Shown: piece after piece, positions 9,783 to 17,212 of the stretch
Layout: every line of letters starts with the position of its first letter
Numbering within the stretch: the stretch's first letter is position 1
Source of the DNA: Paraglomus occultum
Taxonomy: Eukaryota; Glomeromycota; Glomeromycetes; Paraglomerales; Paraglomeraceae
Assembly: GCA_910592205.1 (NCBI GenBank)
Contig: CAJVPJ010000762.1
Span: 1-17,212 of the forward strand
DNA length: 17,212 nt
Reading direction: 5' to 3'
The notes under the pieces: generated by a model
The model's input: only the letters and a program-made list of their open reading frames with translations
Database searches by the model: none
Told to the model about the DNA's origin: nothing
Translations under genes and position numbers: made by a program

Positions 9783-10539
9783 TCCGACCGCAGCAACAGG
9801 GTATTGTTCTTTTATATATTAGTAACGAAAATTGATTGGTTGCTTGCCGAGACCATTGTAAGCGCTTGAGACCATTCACAATAGAAATTCATAATAGAGG
9901 TCTAGATCGACAACTGAATTGCCAACATTGCAATGGGCGTTTTGCGGGTATCCGTAAGTGACAATGCGCTTAGGGGTTCAAATGGTTCAAAATTATACGA
10001 ATCTCATTATCTTTTCATGCACATCGAGTTAACCATTAGCGGAGTCGCTATCCGTTAAGATACAATACTTTCTCTAATGTGCCAAGATATTATTAAAAGT
10101 TGGGCCGAGTTCGACATAAAATTACAAACTCGTTTCAATTAACATAGCCCGAACAAACGTCTATTGCGAATGAAAACATTACTTGTGATTTATTTTGTAA
10201 GTTGCGTATATATCCTTTAAAGAACAGGATATTTCATTATTGGTTTTTGTGTGACATTATAAGGGAGACTTCCTTTCGAAGATTGCGGAAATGAATAGAC
10301 AGATCTCAAACACTGCGACCCCGTTTCAAACCAATTACGAGCTTTGACATTATATACTCGATCATTTTCGAGACATGAATTCATAACGATAGTTCATACT
10401 TTTCAAATTTAGATATCACATTGTAACTGGTTTGTTATAGGAATATTACGACTTTGATATCGTTATCTGTCTCGACGGCTATTGATTAGGCCAATGCCAT
10501 ATGCAGCTGCATAAAGAATTTGCATGAGAATTCGTGACA
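9783..10539. other. Intergenic region upstream of the HMG gene and the 5S gene
   Basis: AT-rich DNA with no ORF that I can support. It contains the far upstream part of the HMG-box promoter and the 5' flank of the 5S rRNA gene. No tRNA, repeat array or transposon end was recognised. Confidence 0.4.
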
Positions 10540-10656
10540 GCTACGGCCATACACAGTGAAAAGCACCGGAACCCGTCCGATCTCCGCAGTTAAGCCACTG
10601 GTGGCCTGGTCAGTACTACGGTTGGGGACAACGTGGGAATACCAGGTGCCGTAGCT
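10540..10656 (+). rRNA. 5S ribosomal RNA gene
   Basis: The transcript begins GCTACGGCCATA and ends GGTGCCGTAGC; GCTACGGC (10540-10547) and GCCGTAGC (10648-10655) form a perfect 8-bp helix I. Conserved 5S blocks appear in order: CCCGTCCGATCTCCGCAGTT, AGTTAAGCCACTGG (A-box region), GGCCTGGTCAGTACT, GTTGGGGACAACGTGGGAAT and ATACCAGGTGCCGTAGC (C-box region). The length of about 117 nt is normal. The internal control region should recruit TFIIIA and RNA polymerase III, and six T residues (10656-10661) give the terminator. It is a single copy here with no 18S/28S genes nearby, so it belongs to a dispersed 5S arrangement. It looks intact. The exact 5' base is uncertain by one (an A precedes the G). 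Confidence 0.95.
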
Positions 10657-10661
10657 TTTTT
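10656..10661 (+). terminator. RNA polymerase III terminator of the 5S gene
   Basis: A run of six T residues directly follows the 3' strand of helix I of the 5S rRNA, which is the standard polymerase III stop signal. Confidence 0.9.
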
Positions 10662-12374
10662 CTTGTTTCGCAGCCAGCGGAACATGGATGATAGATAATA
10701 GATGATAGAGTATGCTCAAGCTTAAGACTTTATAATTCTTTTAGTTATTATTATGTCGGGCAGACTGCAACATAACCGGACGAATGAACATTTGACCGCG
10801 TGAATTGAAAATGGCTGGATCAAATACCGCGACTGTGGCAATTAACTTCAGAACTTTGACCAGAAAATAGACGGATATCTTACAAGCCTCGAGTTCATTG
10901 CCAACAGTGAGCAGCAGCAGACGGGAGAGAGCACAATCACTTATCGAAAAATATAGAAAGGCAAATGAGCCCTTTTTCTATGAAGATATCATGTAGAAAC
11001 TCTGGTAAATGAAGAGGACTTTTTAGGTTCAAGGCTTCTAGCTAAACCACAAACTAGTGTTGGAGCATGGACAACTTCTAGGTCGTCTAGTGTTCAAGGT
11101 TTCTAGTGCCAAACATGCAAATGTAGAAACGTTATTCCTGATTGTCCTTAATTATGTAACATAATTATGCCCCAATTGCTATAGTTGATAGATTCAATCC
11201 ATCCGGATTACCGAATACGCCATTTGAACTTCGGGAAAGCTTTTGCTCGTTGAATAAAGAAACAAGTTTCAAATAAAATTGAGTCATTACTTGAGTGTAA
11301 TGACCCGATGATTGCATGACATGGAATGTTACTAATAAACGTGCCAAGTTAAAATGAAATTTTCTTTATTTCAGATTTCTTGGGGAGACAATATTAAAAG
11401 AGTATGTGTGGGTTTCAGAGACATTAAAATAGGATCCAGGAAGACCACCACTTTCCTTTAATCTGGTGTAGGTTTAATCTGCCACAATAAATACACGCCG
11501 AAATTGATCATTAAATTTCGATGTTTACATATCGCCATCAATTTGTAAAGAAGAAAGGTAGAATAGATATATTGGCTTCAAGCCAGATCCCAGGTTCAGC
11601 AGAGTGTTGAGCTTTCGAGCACCTTGTGTTAGACCCTAGAATTACTGTACGTATTTGTGTGCACCGGGCTTGAATTATACTTGCTTATTGTCTCTTCTAC
11701 GAATACTTTATGTCACTATGCGATGATTGGGTGTCAATGGCAACTTCTGCAACCGTTGTGATATGTCAACGCATTTTATTGATGAGCATTTTTCTTTTAA
11801 AATTGAAGTCTAACCCATATCAGCTTGTTGTATGGTTAAAAAGTTCTAAATAAATACTCCTCCAGGTGCAGTAATAACATTTGGCTTGGCATGACGTATA
11901 CGTCAGGCTCTCTACCTCGTAAGCGTATGGAATCTCACCCGGAATTGCCTGTCCCAAACAGACGCAAGTCATGTCAGTAGTGCCAACACGAACCCTAACA
12001 TACAACAAAATCTGCCATGTTATCTCAAGCAGACCACCATTATCTACCAGATAATGTTCCTGATATTAGCATTAGTTCTTGCTAATAAATAATCTGTGAT
12101 TAATCATTTATTATTGTCCAAGTTGTTCACTACCTTTAATTATTCGTATATTTACTGTCTGATAACTATGAAATAAATTTGATCTTATGTACAGCGAATT
12201 GCAGTATTACAACCATCTACAAATTCTTATCCATATCAACCATTGAACAATAAAATATGACTAATCAGCAGATTTGCACAAACTCACAAGCAACTCGAAT
12301 AGCATGAAATCTACATATCAAAGAAATAAAAATTTCCACTACTAATTCCCTTTACCTTGTTTTGATTTCTCTTT
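10662..12374. other. Intergenic region with unassigned ORF fragments
   Basis: No complete gene was supported. Two minus-strand open stretches look slightly protein-like. The one ending at 11165 (open from about 11368) reads LLVTFHVMQSSGHYTQVM and ends in NPDGLNLSTIAIGA, without a clear start or splice sites. The one at 11820-12008 is Cys-rich (TCVCLGQ, SCQAKCYYCTW) but has no ATG early in the frame and no signal peptide upstream. Neither matches a family I recognise. A perfect 7-bp hairpin, TCATTAC/GTAATGA, lies at 11284-11303. A short direct repeat of the form TTCAAGGYTTCTAG occurs near 11029 and 11093. Confidence 0.4.
10758..10792 (+). repeat. Dispersed element, copy 1
   Basis: GGGCAGACTGCAACA followed by a diverged 20 bp matches 16869-16904 with three or four substitutions and one single-base indel. 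About 73 bp further on, both copies also share a CTGTGG...AATTAAC block (10831-10846 here), so the true element is probably at least 90 bp. It starts about 100 bp after the 5S rRNA gene. No ORF or terminal repeat is visible, so it may be the end of a short non-autonomous element. Confidence 0.6.
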
Positions 12375-13756
12375 TTACTCGCCCAACTGTCCTTGCAATA
12401 TCAAAAACTTCTCCCATAATCCTAAAGCCATTGCACCAATCCACGGAGCCAAAGCAACCACAGAGGTCAGCAACGCCGCATTCTTGATCCTCTTTGCCCC
12501 TCTCACTTGCGCCTGCAACTCTTCTATTTCTTTTCTTTTTCTGCCTCGTCTTTCCAAAGCTTCCTGGGTAGCCGATTCATGGAACTTGCGATGTGCTTCA
12601 TAAACATCTACGTCCTTGTCATTGAGACCAGCAAAGAACTGTTCCAATGCACGCTTTTGCGTCTCTTCAAATGTTTGAGAGATTGAGGTCAATTCGTTTT
12701 CAAGATCGTCAAAGGCATGGAGCGAGCGTTGATAGTCTATATGAATTAGTTCAAATACAAGAGAAAGTCGAAGAGTTGAGTATCATCGCAATGTTAACAG
12801 TAACAAGCGAGCAAATCCACACAATGCGACTACAAACAAATGTGGGGCCTCGTACAATTTACCTTCACGCGCAAACAATAGCCTAGCCCTCGCCTTGGTC
12901 AAAGACTCTTCTACGAGTTCACTCTGACTCTTCAATTCCAAACATTTATTATGTGCAGTACGGATTCTATTCTCTCGAGAAGATCGCTTAGGCTTTGCTT
13001 CGAGTTTCCTGATGTTATTTCCCAATCTATCAGTGCTTCTGTCAGCCAAGGGGATTTGTTGTCCGGACAGTCTATCGTTTGTCCTTGATCTTTCATTCGC
13101 CCTTTCAGCCACGCGATCGTTATGTCTCGTTCGTTCGTTCATACGATCATTCATCCTATCGTTCATTCGATCAGTCATTCTCTCTCCAGTCCTTTCGCAC
13201 CTCTTTCCTCCATCCATATCCTCCTCAGCTTCCATCACCATAGGAGTTTCTCTATTAACCAAATTTCCAATACTAACTATGCTCTCTAGTCCTCCGTTTT
13301 CATCCCCTACTTCATCCCTTCTCCTCCCATATACGACTCCTTCTCCATAACCATTTCTTCCATGATTCTCATCATCACTATCTACTTCTTCCTCCTCCTC
13401 GCTCACGTCATCTTTCTGCGAATCATCATCATCAAAATCAAATGGCGCTTCAGACTCTTTTTGATAGTGGGTAACGGCCTGTTCGAATTTAAGATATAAT
13501 TCACGGGAATGAGCAGTTTTCTGGTGAATTTCCTGGTCTAGCTGTTGGCATATTTGCTCGTAACGTCTTTGCTTCTCTCGACGGAGTTCTAATTATGTGG
13601 AGAGAAATAGGGAATATGGGAAGGTTGGTAATTCAAAGGGAAGCCTGAAATGAAGGGCGGGCAAGGGGAAGAACAAATTATGCATAGAAAGCAGCACGAA
13701 GTGAGTAATAGCTCACGGTTTAACTTGTCACGTATACACTCAGTTAAGTCCGACAT
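12375..13756 (-). CDS. Acidic, repeat-containing coiled-coil protein with C-terminal membrane segment (3 exons)
   Basis: Exons in transcript order are 13717-13756, 12863-13588 and 12375-12736, with GTGAGC and GTAAAT donors and phase agreement, giving 375 residues. I do not recognise the family. Residues 1-58 are charged and likely coiled coil (KLNQLRREKQRRYEQICQQL). Residues 63-88 are very acidic, with DDDD and EEEEE runs. Residues 142-205 are Arg/Asn/Asp-rich and include a near-perfect Asp-Arg-Met-Asn tetrapeptide repeat at about 153-164. A second coiled-coil stretch covers roughly 216-340 (KRKEIEELQAQVRGAKRIKN at its end). A hydrophobic segment at 342-368 (AALLTSVVALAPWIGAMALG) leaves only seven residues after it, the layout of a tail-anchored protein facing the cytosol from the ER, nuclear envelope or mitochondria. 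The function is unknown. The start ATG is the first in frame and is supported by the phase-1 donor just after it. Confidence 0.7.
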
Positions 13757-14280
13757 TTCCATAGCGCAGTAAAAGCGAGGGAAACGTTAATTATAGTTCG
13801 GTGTGGCTCTTATTGACTTCGTGTGGCACGTGCCTTTGTGACTTGTGTGGTTTCCATATTAATATCTAGCACTCGCACAATGAAATTAGCTAGCCATTAT
13901 TCGCTTGTTTTCGGGTTTGCCGAAATCCGCAAAGGAAAAATTTAAAAGATAGCGTCTTAAATCGTTTATGTGCTTCATCCTATAAATATTACTATAAACA
14001 GCCAACAACAATGGCGTTATTACCACATACTAATTGACTTGCACCGGTTTGGAATGTCCACAAAGAATGCATGACAGTTGTCAGTATCTGATTGTAAAGT
14101 CCTATTGTGTAATTAACTTTTATGAAACTGTATTTTCTTGTTCAACGTCCAATAAGGTCGGGTATAACGCTTTCTTGATAGTAAAGCAAATGGATGGAGT
14201 CTATTACGTGACATTCCCATTGTAAATAATGTGATAACACTATGTTTACATCGCAGTCACAATACGATAACAATACGTTA
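13757..14280. other. Upstream region of the tail-anchored candidate gene
   Basis: The first 300 bases are the probable promoter and leader of the minus-strand coiled-coil gene. A GT-rich stretch with repeated GTGTGG motifs lies at 13800-13852. ORFs in 14034-14225 (plus) and 14142-14360 (minus) show no family features and seem fortuitous. Confidence 0.35.
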
Positions 14281-14551
14281 CTATTGTAACTCGTCGCTGT
14301 TAACGTCTGGCCGGGAACGCCATTTCGGCAATCCACAACTGGGGCATCGTTGAATACCATTAAACAAAAATAGCAGCGTCATCGACTTCCATTTCAACTC
14401 GGCAGTATCTGCATTCCGTAGGAAATCCGGAAGAGGTATAGGTTTTAAAACAGATGTTGTCAAGTTCTTTACGTGCGAGCACCAATGTGGTTTTGCCAAT
14501 ATTTACTTGTTTTCTCGACGAACTTTTCGTGTTTGTGTTTTTGGCTGTCAA
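14281..14551 (-). pseudogene. Frameshifted zinc-ribbon-like fragment
   Basis: Two overlapping minus-strand frames each carry half of a four-cysteine pattern. The first (14551 to 14360) contains ECRYCRVEMEV and is closed by TAA at 14360-14362. The second (to the stop at 14281) carries QRCPSCGLPKW. A single extra T in the sense strand near 14362-14364 accounts for the switch; across it the spacing is C-x2-C, about 18 residues, C-x2-C, as in many zinc ribbons. The first frame has no ATG before the cysteines and is preceded by a stop, so the 5' end is also missing or lies in an unseen exon. A possible acceptor (TTTTGACAG) stands at its beginning. It could be a decayed gene, a real spliced gene with a sequencing error, or an old mobile-element piece. 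No specific family is recognised. Confidence 0.35.
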
Positions 14552-14584
14552 AATTTAATAAAATTCTCTGGGTTCAACTTGACC

Positions 14585-14854
14585 ATGATTTTTCGTAAAA
14601 CTTTGAAAAAGACTGGAGAGGACTATATATACGCGGGTCTTTGTCGAGCATATTGCAATTCGTCCTCCAAGTTTGTTGGTCCCAATAACACGCGCCTATC
14701 AATAGTCAATAAATTTGATTTGCCTAATACATGGCGGACTACTTATACCAAGGATATGCCATTTCAAAAGGATAACGCCTTACGCGAATGCAGCGAGACA
14801 ATGGTGAAGAGCATACTATATATCGGCCAGATTTTATCGTTGAAAACAGTTTAA
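14585..14854 (+). CDS. Hypothetical 89-residue protein
   Basis: An ORF from the ATG at 14585 (context GACCATGAT) to TAA. It starts MIFRKTLKKTGEDYIYAG, has two cysteines close together (GLCRAYCNSS), and ends hydrophobic (ILYIGQILSLKTV). No domain, signal peptide or clear membrane span is seen, and I do not recognise a family. It runs divergently from the zinc-ribbon-like fragment; the two 5' ends are only some 35 bp apart. The opposite strand contains a TATATATAG motif at 14623-14631 within this ORF. It may be coding, part of a spliced gene, or a chance ORF. Confidence 0.25.
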   Translation: MIFRKTLKKTGEDYIYAGLCRAYCNSSSKFVGPNNTRLSIVNKFDLPNTWRTTYTKDMPFQKDNALRECSETMVKSILYIGQILSLKTV

Positions 14855-15141
14855 ATTAAAATAAGCTAACAGGGATGTCCAAGAAAATAGGCAAGTCAGG
14901 TGTTTACTGTGGACTGTATCAACACGGAAACTTGGAGTATTACAATGAACTCTGACTTGCTGTGAATAAAAGTTCCTCGCGATCTACAATGAATTCTCTT
15001 TTTGTAAAGACATGGCTTTTCTAATTTACCTTGCGAACTTCTTTTCATATTTTAGACGCGCACGCAGACAGTTATCGTACGCTTCATTCTGGCAGAAGTT
15101 GGTGTACGGCCGCTATGCCATACCTATGAGCCAATCTTTTC
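14855..15141. other. Short intergenic stretch
   Basis: No gene is seen here. A 9-bp inverted repeat, GCAAGTCAG at about 14891 and CTGACTTGC at about 14952, flanks some 50 bases. The part from 15050 (reading TTTAGACGCGCACGCAG) may be the leader of the F-box-like relic. Confidence 0.35.
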
Positions 15142-15967
15142 AGCTTATACTATTGGCGCTGGAGCATCTTGCGGACGTGGAGTAGACAATGTTATGTTGA
15201 GTGTTTGACTGATGTCGAAGTTTTCATGAAATCAAAACAACTGTGCAGAAAATATGTTAAACCGCCTCTGCTTGATTACAGTCGTTACGTAAAAGAGATC
15301 AATTTAAAAGATCTCAAGTTTTTGGTTAAACATTGGCCCAGAGTTGTGGAATTTGCTGAATATTATAAATTGATATAAATCGTTCATTTGGCAATTAAAT
15401 GTTGCCACAATCGTAAATTCTGTCTTTTCTATTACCAGAACGTAATTCTATCAACAGTTGCATGTGTGGGTGGTGATTTTTAATTCTGTAACAGTTACAG
15501 AAGTAAAGATGTGCGGATAGTGGAGGAAATCGAAAAATAAAAGATATAATATTTGTCAAAAGAGAAATTTAATTTTTGCTAAATATCAGAAATCCCCCTT
15601 ATATGAAAAAAAAATGAGAAGTAATAACTTGCTCCTTAGAAATCTCCCACAGTTAAGGATATTTGATTGGAATTTAAGGTCATGTGTTGATATATTCGCC
15701 AAGTTTCTATATCTAACGACTTTTGACAAATACGCGTCACGTGTTGCGAAATTGGTACAGTCTCAGCATCACTTAAAGGACATTCATTTATTTAATCTAA
15801 GGACCAGTATTAGTATGAGATTATTGTTTAAATTATTGATGTCACAGTCGAATTCTCTTGACAAATGTTGCTTTTGTTCATATGATTTAGATAACAAACC
15901 AATGGTATTTTATCGATCGATTTACGTGAGGTACTGTTTTATATCAACGAGAAGAGAACTACGTTAA
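15142..15967 (+). pseudogene. Degenerate F-box/LRR-like relic
   Basis: Pieces in several frames resemble the F-box proteins that are greatly expanded in Rhizophagus. A start-like segment around 15127-15180 (MSQSFQLILLALEHLADVE) resembles the beginning of an F-box and is closed by TAG. The next frame (to 15378) has CRKYVKPPLLDYSRYVKEIN, like the segment that follows the F-box in this family. After 235 closed bases, an ORF at 15614-15967 has NLLLRNLPQLRIFDW and VAKLVQSQHHLKDIHLFNL, typical of the leucine-rich-repeat-like part, where SQ-x-NLK-type motifs recur. Intact members have several hundred residues in one frame; here frameshifts, stops and a missing middle show decay. F-box proteins act as substrate adaptors of SCF ubiquitin ligases, but this copy is unlikely to work. 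The assignment rests on remembered family patterns. Confidence 0.4.
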
Positions 15968-17212
15968 TTGCTTAGTTTTGAATACAATTCCTGGACACAC
16001 CAAAACACTTGAAATCGGTTGTACAACTGGGGATGATTTCTCCAAGGCTGTCTTGAATAGAAAAGCGAAAAAACAGAAACACTTTAATGACTTTACTGGG
16101 CAAATTTTTAGCTGTCGAGGAATATCGAGCAGAAGCAGCGGATAGAAGGAAAGGAGAAACGTTCTCGCTTTCGGTTCTTTAATTTTGAAGAGAAAGAGAA
16201 ATTTTTAGTTTTTATAATTACATGGAGGTAAACAGTCCGGAACCGTTTCGTCATTTGTGATTAAATGGGCTCACGAGTAGTCATGTTGTGAGAATTTTCA
16301 GCATAGAGATCATTGTCTTCCGTCCGTGCAAGCTCTCTTTTGCATGAGTAAATAAATATTATGTATAATTCGAAGCAAATAATTTTAAAGCGAAAACGGT
16401 TAAAAGCTTTCTTCTAGGCAAAATTGATGAACCCTTTAACATATTAATATGAACGAAAACCATCGTGAGATAAAATTATTCACACGCCTCACTTGTAATC
16501 ACACATTGGTAACAAGAGTACCCAATACATATACAGGGAATAGAATATCCTGAAACTCTTATGCCTTCTTCTCTTAGTATGACCTTTCTAATATATTTTA
16601 TATGAATTGTTATATGAACCCAATCTTTGGGCTAAACTTTTTATTTTTTGTGCATAAGCTTTCTATTGGGATCGCTATCCTTTGTTTAATCATTTTAGCA
16701 ATTTGCTTCATATTAATATGTTGCATTAGCTACATATTAAAATTATCTCATTATTATTATTTAGTAAAAACAGATAAAGACTACTTTTGCCTGACTGTAT
16801 TTCTTACATGCAGTAGACATAAAAACCTTAAAATAATTGATTAAAACAGAGTTTACATAACACATATGGGGCAGACTGCAACAAAACCAGACAAAGTGAA
16901 CATTCTATTATGTGACATAATAATAATTGAGAGGCTGATTGTGATGTGGCTGTGGCTGTAAAATTAACCAGGGTGAATGATGATATTTTGAAAAGTAATA
17001 ATGGTACTTGTTCATAACTTATTATTATGGACTTGTTAATTTTAATATTCCCATTATCATACCAGAAGGTGAGGAATATAAACCAAAACAGGGTTAATAT
17101 ATGTAGGATTATCTCTATATATAAAAATATTAATATGAAACTAATTTACATTAAATCGACCATGAAACCCAAGAATTACAGCACCATTAGAAGTATTCTA
17201 AAAAAAGCTCAA
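15968..17212. other. AT-rich terminal region without a supported gene
   Basis: No coding region was supported. An 80-codon plus-strand ORF at 16602-16844 is very AT-rich and encodes mostly Ile, Leu, Phe, Cys and Tyr; such hydrophobic ORFs are expected by chance in this composition. The only feature beyond it is the second dispersed-element copy. Confidence 0.45.
16869..16904 (+). repeat. Dispersed element, copy 2
   Basis: It begins with the same GGGCAGACTGCAACA as copy 1 and continues AAAACCAGAC, then TGAACATT. About 79 bp downstream it has GGCTGTGGCTGTAAAATTAA (16948-16967), related to the block 73 bp downstream of copy 1. No 5S-like sequence precedes this copy, so the element is not simply 5S flanking DNA. 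Confidence 0.6.

Noticed and set aside
9960-10000. GGGGTTCAAATGG considered as a tRNA B box
   Set aside because: No matching A box, anticodon arm or acceptor stem could be folded around it.
10486-10719. Minus-strand 77-codon ORF
   Set aside because: It is antisense to the intact 5S rRNA gene and has no protein features.
11820-12008. Cys-rich minus-strand ORF considered as a secreted effector
   Set aside because: No signal peptide or convincing upstream exon could be found, and the frame opens without an early ATG.
13012-13350. Plus-strand 112-codon ORF rich in Phe, Ile, Arg and Ser
   Set aside because: It is the antisense shadow of the Asp-Arg-Met-Asn repeat region of the minus-strand gene, whose splice phases and domains are coherent.
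16602-16844. 80-codon ORF that looks like a membrane protein
   Set aside because: The DNA is extremely AT-rich, so Ile/Leu/Phe/Tyr-rich open frames are expected; no charged loops, start context or family pattern support it.

Overview
The window looks like nuclear DNA of a fungus, most probably an arbuscular mycorrhizal fungus of the Rhizophagus type. The sequence is AT-rich and its genes are split by short GT-AG introns of 66-190 nt. It holds an HMG-box gene of the kind expanded in these fungi, a decayed F-box/LRR-like fragment, and a lone 5S rRNA gene. No bacterial gene structure is visible. The genus is an inference from this combination, not a database match.

Layout. 1-1997: no convincing gene; AT-rich, with a hairpin carrying a CRESS-type nonanucleotide and a basic open window. 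1998-2919 (minus): a four-exon gene for a small winged-helix-like protein, perhaps related to yeast Gds1. 3318-7116 (minus): a complete sixteen-exon gene for an SCY1-like pseudokinase (SCYL2/CVAK104 type) of about 788 residues, with four DPF motifs at its C terminus, three of them in a 48-bp tandem repeat. 7117-9071: intergenic, with an (AAT)n microsatellite. 9072-9599 (minus): an intronless HMG-box gene with a TATA box. 10540-10656 (plus): a 5S rRNA gene with a perfect terminal stem and a T6 terminator. 10758-10792 and 16869-16904: two copies of a dispersed element. 12375-13756 (minus): a three-exon gene for an unrecognised protein with an acidic stretch, a repetitive Asp-Arg-Met-Asn region, coiled coil and a C-terminal membrane segment. 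14281-14854: a frameshifted zinc-ribbon-like fragment (minus) and a divergent 89-codon ORF (plus). 15142-15967 (plus): the decayed F-box/LRR-like relic. The rest to 17212 is AT-rich without a supported gene.

The genes do not form a pathway. The pseudokinase gene is a clathrin-adaptor trafficking gene; the HMG-box and winged-helix genes are probable DNA-binding regulators; the tail-anchored candidate is unassigned. All four intact protein genes are on the minus strand, while the 5S gene and the F-box relic are on the plus strand. Exon boundaries come from reading-frame continuity, GT/AG sites and remembered family similarity, and have not been tested with transcripts.
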